From positions 310,001 through 374,000 of the forward strand of contig NZ_JAPEHV010000001.1 in NCBI RefSeq assembly GCF_028823665.1: a DNA stretch of 64,000 nucleotides, in the 5' to 3' direction. Below, one piece after another: positions 9,966 to 20,000 of this stretch. The notes beneath the pieces are model-generated. The model was not told the DNA's origin. It was given only the letters and a program-made list of their open reading frames with translations, and did no database searches. Every line of letters starts with the position of its first letter. The stretch's first letter is position 1. Source of the stretch: Microbacterium sp. C7(2022). Lineage in GTDB: Bacteria > Actinomycetota > Actinomycetes > Actinomycetales > Microbacteriaceae. The translations under genes and the position numbers were made by a program.

Positions 9966-11419
9966 ACACGATGCAAGACTCTTCAGCCGTTTTGGGGCTG
10001 GTCACGTTCCTGCTGATCGTCGGCGTCTACGTCTGGACCTCACTCGCCCTCGGGGCGGTGTTCCGCAAGTCCGGCGACGAGGCCTGGAAGGCGTGGGTCC
10101 CGATCTACAACCAGGTGATCCTGTTGCGCCTGGGTGGCTTCTCGCCGTTGCTCCTCCTGCTGTACCTGGTGCCTTTCTTCGGTGCCACGGCGGTGTGGAT
10201 TCTGCAGATCGTCTCGTGTCACACGATCAACCGGGCCTTCGGGCTGGGCGGCGGCATGACGGTCCTCGCCGCCCTGCTCTTCCCGGTGTGGGCCACGGTG
10301 CTCGGTTTCGGTAGCGCCCGCTGGGTCGGTGACACCCCGCCGGGTGCATGGCCGCAGAAGGAATCGGATGCCGCGCCCGACCCGCTGCCGACGTCCCTCT
10401 CCACGGCTGCCCCCGAGGCGTACCACCCGTCATCCGACATCCCCGCCCCGACGGCGTGGGCACCGACACCGCCGCCGGCTGCATCCACTCCCCCTGCACC
10501 CCCGGCTGCGCCGCCCCTCCCGCCGCCGCCCACGATGTCGGCTGCTGCTGCTGCGGCTGCCGGGCCCCGCCGCGGGAGCGCCGACGACACCCCGGTGGAT
10601 CAGTCGGAAGGACTGATCTCCTCGGTGCCGTATTCGCGCCCCGGTGCGCCTGAAGCTCCCGAAGTTCCCGAGCGTCCGGCGGTCTTTCCCCCGATGACGC
10701 TCGATACGGATGATGATTGGGAGGACACCAGCGCCCCCGCATCGTCGCACACCCCGGTCTCCGCAGTGCGGGGCGGGGAGGACGACCCCGACGCACCGCC
10801 ACCCGGTGTGCTGCGCCGGTCGGCGTTCGACTCGATGGCCGACGAGGTGACCCTGCCTCCGGTGACGCGCGTTCCCGCAGACCCCCCGTCGGCACCCGAT
10901 CGTGATCCCTGGGCGCCGAACGAGTCCGAGCCGTTCCCCGAGACGTCGGGACCGGTTTCGGCCGTCGTCGGGGCGCCCGAGGCTGGCATGCCACGATCGG
11001 CGCGCACGTCGGTATCGGCGCACCACACGCGGCCTGAAATTCCCGACGAGGATGACAGCCTCGACGAGACGGTGATCGCACGGCGGCGCCGGACGAACTG
11101 GGCGCTCGTGCTCCCCTCGGGTGATCCGGTGGCGCTCATCGCTGACGTCGTCCTCGTTGGCCGACGTCCCTCGCCGCGTGCCGACCACCCTGGTGCACAA
11201 CTGGTGGCGGTCGACGACGGGACGGTGTCGAAGACGCATGCCCTCCTGCAACTGCGCGACGACCGGTGGTACATCACCGACCTCGACTCCACGAACGGCG
11301 TGATCTTCGCCACGCTCGTGGGCACCGAGGTCGAGGCGACGCCGGGCGTCGAGACCGAAGCGGGGGACCGGTTCCTCCTCGGTGACGCCGAGGTGCGTCT
11401 CGTACGGAGCGACGGGTGA
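9962..11419 (+). CDS. FHA-domain membrane protein
   Basis: A 485-residue protein. Residues 1-115 hold three or four hydrophobic segments and resemble DUF5684-type membrane regions. A long Pro/Ala-rich disordered linker follows (about 120-365), and the C-terminus is a forkhead-associated domain (about 395-480) with the G-R-R, S-K-T-H and D-x-x-S-T-N-G signature of phosphothreonine recognition. Just before the FHA domain is an acidic D-E-T370-V-I-A-R motif in the position where GarA/OdhI-type proteins carry the threonine that docks onto their own FHA domain. It overlaps both neighbours by four bases. It is probably a sensor or adaptor for a Ser/Thr kinase encoded outside the window; that pairing is inferred. 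Confidence 0.87.
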   Translation: MNTMQDSSAVLGLVTFLLIVGVYVWTSLALGAVFRKSGDEAWKAWVPIYNQVILLRLGGFSPLLLLLYLVPFFGATAVWILQIVSCHTINRAFGLGGGMTVLAALLFPVWATVLGFGSARWVGDTPPGAWPQKESDAAPDPLPTSLSTAAPEAYHPSSDIPAPTAWAPTPPPAASTPPAPPAAPPLPPPPTMSAAAAAAAGPRRGSADDTPVDQSEGLISSVPYSRPGAPEAPEVPERPAVFPPMTLDTDDDWEDTSAPASSHTPVSAVRGGEDDPDAPPPGVLRRSAFDSMADEVTLPPVTRVPADPPSAPDRDPWAPNESEPFPETSGPVSAVVGAPEAGMPRSARTSVSAHHTRPEIPDEDDSLDETVIARRRRTNWALVLPSGDPVALIADVVLVGRRPSPRADHPGAQLVAVDDGTVSKTHALLQLRDDRWYITDLDSTNGVIFATLVGTEVEATPGVETEAGDRFLLGDAEVRLVRSDG

Positions 11420-12036
11420 GCGACCTCCCCGACGACGACACCAGACTTTCTCGACGCCGGCGACAGGGCGACGTCGATGATGCGACGGTGCTGTCGTCGC
11501 GTTCGGCGGGCCGCGGAGTCGAGCCCGATGATGAGACGGTGCTGTCGTCGCGTTCCGCGCGCCGCGGAGTCGAACCCGATGACGCAACGGTCTTGTCGTC
11601 GCGCGCTGCGAGGGGCAACGAAACGGAGGACGCAACCGTCCTCTCGTCGCGTTCTGCGCGGGCCGAAGCCGTGGACGTCGATGACACGATCGACCGCGAT
11701 GAGCTGACCGACCGCGATGACACGGTGCTCTCCCCGCGGACTGTCCCCAATCCCGCCTCCGACGTCAGCCCGGCCGCGCCCGAAACCACGCCGCGCCGGG
11801 CGTCGGCTCCGCAGACCGAAGGGCAGATCTATCGCGCCCGCGCCGACGAACCTGTGCGGGTCCCGCGCAGCGAGCCCGTCCCTCGCGCACCCGGCGAGCA
11901 CGTCGACCATGCGGCGCGCCAGTCGGCGGCCCGGCGGCGGACACGTACCCGTGCTGTCGTGGCGCTCGTGGTGGCATCCATCGTCCTCATTGGCGCCACC
12001 GTGGCACTGATCGCGGTCATCGGAAGCGGCGCCTAA
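11416..12036 (+). CDS. Small membrane protein with tandem Thr repeats (candidate FHA ligand)
   Basis: A 206-residue protein starting at GTG 11416 in a GTGA overlap with the FHA gene. The N-terminal half contains a repeated unit D-[DE]-x-T-V-L-S-S-R with Thr at residues 24, 41, 58 and 74, and a divergent copy at Thr103; the spacing is 17, 17, 16 and 29 residues. The middle is Pro/Arg-rich and the C-terminus is a single membrane segment (about 178-202) with almost nothing after it, so the repeat region should be cytoplasmic (tail-anchored). I do not recognise a named family. The acidic-Thr-hydrophobic pattern and the partner gene suggest a multivalent phosphothreonine platform for the FHA protein. 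This is inference; phosphorylation cannot be seen from sequence. Confidence 0.8.
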   Translation: MSDLPDDDTRLSRRRRQGDVDDATVLSSRSAGRGVEPDDETVLSSRSARRGVEPDDATVLSSRAARGNETEDATVLSSRSARAEAVDVDDTIDRDELTDRDDTVLSPRTVPNPASDVSPAAPETTPRRASAPQTEGQIYRARADEPVRVPRSEPVPRAPGEHVDHAARQSAARRRTRTRAVVALVVASIVLIGATVALIAVIGSGA

Positions 12037-12042
12037 CCGCGT

Positions 12043-12071
12043 TTGCCCCACCCCCCGATCACGCGTATCAT
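12043..12071 (+). promoter_or_regulatory. Candidate str operon promoter and long leader
   Basis: TTGCCC (12043-12048) and TATCAT (12066-12071) are separated by exactly 17 bases, a good sigma-70/HrdB-type match 240 bases before rpsL. Transcription would start near 12078, leaving a leader of about 230 bases up to 12308 that carries no obvious gene. The leader is unusually rich in ACAC/CACA sequence for this genome, and I see no strong hairpin in it. Confidence 0.55.
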
Positions 12072-12308
12072 TGAGCGGGTGTGTGTTCACGCACGCCGTC
12101 AGCCGTGCCCGAGTGTCATCGGGGCGACCGGCGGGGGAGAACAACACACAACGGGACCGACCTGCGAACAGGTCACCCCCACGGCATATCCACCAACAAC
12201 ACACGCGTTTCGCGTCGTGCGGCGGATCTGTGGTGAAACCACCATCGCTGTCACCGTGCAGCACCTGTGCGAAACCAAAAGAATCGCGCAGAACAACAAG
12301 GAGAGAAC

Positions 12309-12677
12309 GTGCCAACCATTCAGCAGTTGGTTCGCAAGGGCCGCACGCCGAAGGTCACCAAGACCAAGGCTCCCGCGCTCAAGTCGAACCCGCAGCAGGC
12401 GGGTGTCTGCACCCGCGTGTACACCACCACCCCGAAGAAGCCGAACTCGGCGATGCGCAAGGTCGCTCGTGTGAAGCTCCGCAACGGCACCGAGGTCACC
12501 GCGTACATCCCCGGCGAAGGTCACAACCTTCAGGAGCACTCGCTGGTGCTCGTCCGTGGTGGTCGTGTCAAGGACCTGCCCGGTGTTCGTTACAAGATCG
12601 TCCGCGGTGCACTCGACACCCAGGCCGTCAAGAACCGTAAGCAGGCTCGCAGCCGCTACGGCGCAAAGAAGGGTTGA
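12309..12677 (+). CDS. rpsL: 30S ribosomal protein S12
   Basis: A 122-residue S12 of the small subunit decoding centre. The K-P-N-S-A-M-R-K loop and the [11 protein letters not shown] loop are intact, so the lysines where streptomycin-resistance changes arise are wild type. The start is GTG 12309, six bases after an AAGGAGA Shine-Dalgarno at 12297-12303; the open frame upstream of it is not homologous. It is the first gene of the str cluster, five bases before rpsG. Confidence 0.98.
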   Translation: MPTIQQLVRKGRTPKVTKTKAPALKSNPQQAGVCTRVYTTTPKKPNSAMRKVARVKLRNGTEVTAYIPGEGHNLQEHSLVLVRGGRVKDLPGVRYKIVRGALDTQAVKNRKQARSRYGAKKG

Positions 12678-12682
12678 GTTAG

Positions 12683-13153
12683 ATGCCTCGTAAGGGCCCC
12701 GCACCCAAGCGCCCCGTCGTCAACGACCCGGTATACGGCGCACCCATCGTCACGCAGCTCGTGAACAAGATCCTCGTCGACGGCAAGAAGTCCATCGCCG
12801 AGTCGATCGTCTACACCGCCCTCCGTGGCGTTGAGGCGAAGAACGGTCAGGACGCTGTCGCCACCCTGAAGAAGGCGCTCGACAACGTGCGCCCGACTCT
12901 CGAGGTCAAGAGCCGCCGCGTCGGTGGTTCGACTTACCAGGTGCCGGTCGAGGTCAAGCCTCACCGCGCCAACACGCTCGCACTGCGCTGGCTCGTCAGC
13001 TACGCCAAAGGCCGTCGTGAGAAGACCATGACCGAGCGCCTCCAGAACGAAATCCTGGATGCCTCGAACGGCCTGGGTGCCGCGGTGAAGCGCCGCGAAG
13101 ACACCCACAAGATGGCTGAGTCGAACCGCGCCTTCGCGCACTACCGCTGGTAA
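12683..13153 (+). CDS. rpsG: 30S ribosomal protein S7
   Basis: A 156-residue S7, the assembly-initiating protein of the 30S head, which binds the 3' major domain of 16S rRNA near the E site. It starts with the typical M-P-R-K-G-P-A and ends in A-F-A-H-Y-R-W, full family length. It is separated from rpsL by five bases and followed by a strong hairpin before fusA. S7 is the autogenous repressor of str operons in several bacteria; whether that applies here cannot be judged. Confidence 0.98.
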   Translation: MPRKGPAPKRPVVNDPVYGAPIVTQLVNKILVDGKKSIAESIVYTALRGVEAKNGQDAVATLKKALDNVRPTLEVKSRRVGGSTYQVPVEVKPHRANTLALRWLVSYAKGRREKTMTERLQNEILDASNGLGAAVKRREDTHKMAESNRAFAHYRW

Positions 13154-13160
13154 CAGCGAC

Positions 13161-13197
13161 GGTGGCCGGGTTGTGGCATCCGCTGCACCCGGCCACC
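13161..13197 (+). terminator. Hairpin between rpsG and fusA
   Basis: An 11-bp perfect stem (13161-13171 with 13187-13197, GGTGGCCGGGT arm) closes a 15-base loop directly after the rpsG stop. No U-tract follows, so it may be a partial terminator, attenuator or processing site rather than a full stop signal. Confidence 0.5.
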
Positions 13198-13254
13198 CCC
13201 ACCGCCTGATCGGCACACACGATCACTCTGGATTCCAAAAGTAAGGAACACCCC

Positions 13255-15369
<2,115 letters not shown>

Positions 15370-15374
15370 TACTT

Positions 15375-15415
15375 CGGATGCCACGCCTCGCGCTTTGCCC
15401 GGGGTGTGGCATCCG
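15375..15415 (+). terminator. Hairpin between fusA and tuf
   Basis: A long inverted repeat (CGGATGCCAC at 15375-15384 pairing with GTGGCATCCG at 15406-15415), extended inward by mostly G-C pairs to about 16 bp. It starts five bases after the fusA stop and has no U-tract. The GGATGCCAC/GTGGCATCC arms recur at 48911-48931. Confidence 0.55.
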
Positions 15416-15574
15416 GTCACAATTGCATAGTGTGTGTGGATGGTCTGTCGATGACGGCGGATCAGATGCACAGTTTTCATCAACCTGTCTCCACTAGGGT
15501 GGAGGCATCCCTCGTAGAGAACCGGTCGCAAACCAGCGCCCGGCGCCTCTACACGACGTCCTGAGGAGGACCCA
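15416..15574 (+). promoter_or_regulatory. tuf leader with possible promoter
   Basis: This is a 159-base spacer before tuf. TAGGGT at 15495-15500 fits an actinobacterial -10 element, but no convincing -35 lies 17 bases upstream (the nearest, TTTTCA at 15474-15479, is 15 bases away). tuf has a strong GAGGAGGA ribosome binding site at 15563-15570. A tuf-specific promoter here is plausible but weakly supported. Confidence 0.3.
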
Positions 15575-16768
15575 GTGGCTAAGGCCAAGTTCGAGCGGAC
15601 CAAGCCGCACGTAAACATCGGAACGATCGGTCACGTCGACCACGGCAAGACCACGCTCACCGCTGCCATCTCGAAGGTGCTCGCCGACAAGTACCCGTCG
15701 GCCACTAACGTGCAGCGTGACTTCGCGTCGATCGACTCGGCTCCGGAAGAGCGTCAGCGCGGTATCACGATCAACATCTCGCACGTCGAGTACGAGACCC
15801 CCAAGCGTCACTACGCACACGTTGACGCCCCGGGTCACGCCGACTACATCAAGAACATGATCACCGGTGCTGCCCAGATGGACGGCGCGATCCTCGTGGT
15901 CGCCGCCACCGACGGCCCGATGGCACAGACCCGCGAGCACGTTCTGCTCGCCAAGCAGGTCGGCGTTCCCTACCTGCTCGTCGCGCTGAACAAGTCCGAC
16001 ATGGTCGACGACGAGGAGATCCTGGAGCTCGTCGAGCTCGAGGTTCGCGAGCTTCTGTCGTCGCAGGACTTCGACGGTGACAACGCTCCCGTCATTCAGG
16101 TCTCGGGCCTCAAGGCTCTTGAGGGTGACGAGAAGTGGGTCAACCAGGTCCTCGCGCTCATGGAAGCTGTCGACGAGTCGATCCCGGACCCGGTGCGTGA
16201 CAAGGACAAGCCGTTCCTCATGCCCGTCGAGGACGTCTTCACCATCACCGGCCGTGGCACGGTTGTGACGGGTCGCGCCGAGCGCGGTACCCTCGCGATC
16301 AACTCCGAGGTCGAGATCGTCGGCATCCGCCCGACGCAGAAGACGATCGTCACCGGTATCGAGATGTTCCACAAGCAGCTCGACGAGGCATGGGCCGGCG
16401 AGAACTGTGGTCTGCTCCTGCGCGGCACCAAGCGTGACGACGTCGAGCGTGGCCAGGTTGTCGTCAAGCCCGGCTCGGTGACCCCGCACACCGACTTCGA
16501 GGGCACGGCGTACATCCTGTCCAAGGACGAGGGTGGCCGTCACAACCCGTTCTTCACGAACTACCGTCCGCAGTTCTACTTCCGTACCACGGACGTCACC
16601 GGCGTCATCACGCTGCCTGAGGGCACCGAGATGGTCATGCCTGGCGACACCACCGACATGTCGGTCGAGCTCATCCAGCCGATCGCTATGGAAGAGGGCC
16701 TCGGCTTCGCTATCCGTGAGGGTGGCCGCACCGTTGGTGCCGGTACCGTCACCAAGATCCTCAAGTAA
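15575..16768 (+). CDS. tuf: Elongation factor Tu
   Basis: A 397-residue EF-Tu that delivers aminoacyl-tRNA to the ribosomal A site. [10 protein letters not shown] (G1), [13 protein letters not shown] (G3) and N-K-S-D (G4) are all present. The G3 sequence D-A-P-G rather than D-C-P-G is common in actinobacteria. The start is GTG 15575 just after the GAGGAGGA site. A textbook hairpin terminator follows 19 bases after the stop and closes the str cluster. Confidence 0.99.
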   Translation: MAKAKFERTKPHVNIGTIGHVDHGKTTLTAAISKVLADKYPSATNVQRDFASIDSAPEERQRGITINISHVEYETPKRHYAHVDAPGHADYIKNMITGAAQMDGAILVVAATDGPMAQTREHVLLAKQVGVPYLLVALNKSDMVDDEEILELVELEVRELLSSQDFDGDNAPVIQVSGLKALEGDEKWVNQVLALMEAVDESIPDPVRDKDKPFLMPVEDVFTITGRGTVVTGRAERGTLAINSEVEIVGIRPTQKTIVTGIEMFHKQLDEAWAGENCGLLLRGTKRDDVERGQVVVKPGSVTPHTDFEGTAYILSKDEGGRHNPFFTNYRPQFYFRTTDVTGVITLPEGTEMVMPGDTTDMSVELIQPIAMEEGLGFAIREGGRTVGAGTVTKILK

Positions 16769-16787
16769 TCTGAGCTGATCTGATTTA

Positions 16788-16823
16788 CGAAAGGCCCCCG
16801 GGATTCGTTCCGGGGGCCTTTCG
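16788..16823 (+). terminator. Transcription terminator after tuf
   Basis: A perfect 14-bp stem (16788-16801 with 16810-16823) around an 8-base loop. The arms read CGAAAGGCCCCCGG and its complement. There is no downstream U-run, as is usual for terminators in high-GC actinobacteria. It insulates the str cluster from the surface-protein gene that follows. Confidence 0.8.
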
Positions 16824-16909
16824 CATGCCTGCGAATCACTCAACGAGTGGGTATCGATGCGCGCGAATGCACCTTCGGATAATCCTGAGTATCAATTGTG
16901 TGTTTGCTC

Positions 16910-16938
16910 TTGACCCGGTGAGTGGTGCCCGATAGCTT
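16910..16938 (+). promoter_or_regulatory. Candidate promoter of the 3385-aa surface protein gene
   Basis: TTGACC (16910-16915) and TAGCTT (16933-16938) are spaced by exactly 17 bases. This is among the best -35/-10 matches in the window and lies between the tuf terminator and the surface-protein gene. The predicted start site, about 16945, coincides with the first base pairs of the leader hairpin at 16944-17015. Confidence 0.6.
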
Positions 16939-16943
16939 CGCAG

Positions 16944-17015
16944 GTGGAGCTGTGTCTGCGCGTTCGCTTGGGGAACTTTTGAACGCGCGCGGTGACACCG
17001 CTTGGGGAGCTCCAC
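16944..17015 (+). promoter_or_regulatory. Structured 5' leader RNA of the surface protein gene
   Basis: Three nested inverted repeats fold the leader into one extended hairpin: GTGGAGCT 16944-16951 with 17008-17015, GTGTC 16952-16956 with 16994-16998, and GCGCGTTC 16958-16965 with 16981-16988. The 15-base apical loop contains GCTTGGGGAA, and a near copy GCTTGGGGAG lies in the lower internal loop. The ribosome binding site is about 27 bases below the hairpin. No known riboswitch class is recognised; it could be a 5' stabiliser or a regulator. Confidence 0.5.
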
Positions 17016-17052
17016 ACTGGGGCACTCACGTCGATTGCGACAAGGTGAAGCA

Positions 17053-20000
17053 ATGAGTGGCATGCATGATTTTGGGGAATCGAACAGCCGGGGTATTCGG
17101 CGACGCCTGCGGGCCGAGCGGCAGCGTGAACGCGCGCTGACGATCCGGCACCGCTGGTGGGCGGGAGGTGTGGCCACCGTGCTGTCGGCGGCCCTCGTGT
17201 TCACGGGGATGAGCCCGGCCGTCGCCGAAGAGCCGACCCCGACCCCTTCGGCCGACGAGACGTCGCAGACGGAGGAGTCGAGCGAGCAGTCGGCCGACGA
17301 GGCTGAGCCGACCGAAGAGGCGAAGCCCACGGAAGAGGCCAAGCCCACGGAAGAGGCCAAGCCCACCGAAGAGGCCAAGCCCACCGAAGAGGCCAAGCCC
17401 ACCGAAGAGGCCAAACCGACTGAAGAGGCGAAGTCCACCGAGGAGGCCACTTCCTCGCCGACGCCCACACTCGAGGCCAAGCAGACCGAGCAGGATGAGC
17501 AGCAGCTCATCACGCCGATGTCGGTGCCGAGCCCCACAGCCGGTACCGCGGTGATCACGATCAAGGTCGGATCAGACCGCACCGGCACCGAGGGCGTGAC
17601 GAACCTCGAAGGTGTCGTCCTCCACCTGAAGAACGGCGACTCCAGCGGCCCGGACAGTGCGCGCTGGGACGGCGTCGCCGGCGACGGTGACGGATGGGCG
17701 CGATGCGAATCTGACGCCGACGGCGACTGCTCGTTCGAGGTGCCGGACACACAGCCCGGAGGCGACAATCGTGGCGACCGACCCTGGGTTGTGCAGTACT
17801 CCGTCCCCGGCACGCACTACATGAACCCCACGCTGCGCGTGGGTGGCGCCTCCGGCTCGGGTTCGTCGCTCGCGTACCAGTTCCGCATGAAGACCGGCCT
17901 GCAGGCGGGCAACGTGTACAGCTCGCAGGACGCGAACGACATCATGCTCAGTTCTGGTTTCACCTATAACGCCTCGGGGGGCATCTGGCAGCAGTCGCGC
18001 ACTAACCCTTCGCTCGCGCCCTCGTGTGGACTGGACGTCGCGCTGATCCTCGACATCTCCGGGTCCGTCGGCAACGCGCTCCCCAGCCTGAAGACCGCGG
18101 CGAATACATTCGTCGATTCACTCGCTGGTACCCAGTCGCGCATGTCGCTGTTCTCGTTCTCGTGGGTGAGCCCCGGCCAGGGCGCTTCCCAGAACTATCC
18201 TGACCTCGTCCCAGTGACCACGACGGCACAAGGGACCAGCTTCAAGAACCGCTACGCCAGCTGGACTTCGAGTGGCGGCACCAACTGGGACCGCGGTCTC
18301 GGTGCGGCCGCAGCAGCGAACACTGGCGCCAACGCCGTCGATGTCGCGGTCATCATCACCGACGGAAACCCGACGACCTACAACGATCCACGTGAGGGCT
18401 CGGGCAGTGACAACCGCTTCCGCGAAACCGAGAATGGCATCTTCTCGGCGAACGCGCTCAAAGCGGCGGGGACGCGCGTGATCGCCTTCGGTGTGGGCGC
18501 GGGAGCAACCGGTGCGACCAATGCACTGAACCTGCGAGCGGTCTCGGGCACGACCGTCTACAACGGGTCGAATAGCGCCGTCGCTGACTTCTACCAGACG
18601 ACGAACTATGAGGCGGTTGGCACGGCGCTGCGCAACCTTGCCCTGGGTAACTGTCAGGGATCGCTGTCGGTGACCAAGCAGATCGTCCCGTCGACCAACG
18701 CTCCGGGCGACATCACTGGCGCAGTTCCGGCGGGCGCGGGATGGACGTTCAACAGCTCGATCAACCCGGGCACCGTCACCACCCCGAATGCCTCGCGCAC
18801 CACGATTGCTGACGGTACGGGTACGGTCTCCTTCCCGCTGAGCTACGCTGGCGGCACCAACTCTGCCGCAGTCACGATCGTCGAAGACCAGCAGCCCGGC
18901 TACACACTGCACACGGTGGGTGGCCAGAACGCGGTGTGTACGAACCTCAACACCGGTGCGGCGATCGCCCTCAGTGGGAACCCGACCAACGGCTTCACGG
19001 TGAACGTGCCCAGCAATGCGGCCGTGAACTGTGTCGTCTACAACCGTGCCCCAAGCCCCGAAGCAGACCTGACGGTCAGCAAGAACTGGGTCGTCAACGG
19101 TGTTCCGTTCACGAATGGTGCGCAGCCGAATGGCCTGAGCGCGCAGCTCAGCCTGACCGGCCCGGATGGCGCTGGCGCATCCGTGCAGGGCTGGGGTGTA
19201 ACGCGCACCGGTTACGAGCAGGGCGACACCAGCACGATCAGCGAGACCGTCGACCTGATCGATTCTGAGCTCTGCACCAACTCGGCACGCATCACGTCGA
19301 TCAACGGATCTACCGTCGATATCGCACTCGGCTCGGGCTACGCCATGTCGTTGACGCAGGAACACAACACCGCAGTGATCACCAACACTGTTGAGTGTGA
19401 GAGCCGGCTGACACTCGTGAAGGACGTCGACGGCGGTGACGCAGATGCCTCGTTGTGGACCCTGCACGCGACGAATACCACTGGCAGCGGATTGCCCGGC
19501 TTCTCGGGCGCGGCAGGTTCCGCGTCCGTCGAGGACATCGAAGTGACGCCGAACACGCGCTACCAACTGTTCGAATCTGCGGGCGACCCGCGGTACGTGC
19601 AGACCGACAACCGAACCTCGCTTCAGTCCAACCCGCTCTCTACAGGTTCGGCGACCTGTGTGCGTATCAACGCCAATGGGGGAGTCCTCAGCGGATTCAG
19701 CGACGGCATCAATGGTGGTGTCGATGTCCCTCTCGGCTACCGCGTCATGTGCACGCTCGTCAACGAGACCGCAGAGCTCGCCCTGCTCAAGCACGTCATC
19801 AATGACAACGGTGGGAGCGGCGCAGCCGGGGACTTCGACCTGACGGCGACGCCCGCGACTCTCGCAGGCCTCACGCCGACCACGGTTGTCGGCGTCGAAG
19901 ACCTCGCTTCGGCGACCCTGTTCCAGGTGCGCCCCGACCACGTCTACACGCTGACGGAGTCGACCGAACCCGGTTACGAATTCGTCAAGCTGCAGCAGTG

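Noticed and set aside
17002..17052. TTG start of the giant surface protein at 17002
   Set aside because: It sits in the leader hairpin without a ribosome binding site; ATG 17053 is preceded by AAGGTGA and gives a proper signal peptide.
17308..17451. CRISPR-like array
   Set aside because: The repeat units are contiguous 18-mers in frame with a protein (PTEEAK) and there are no spacers.
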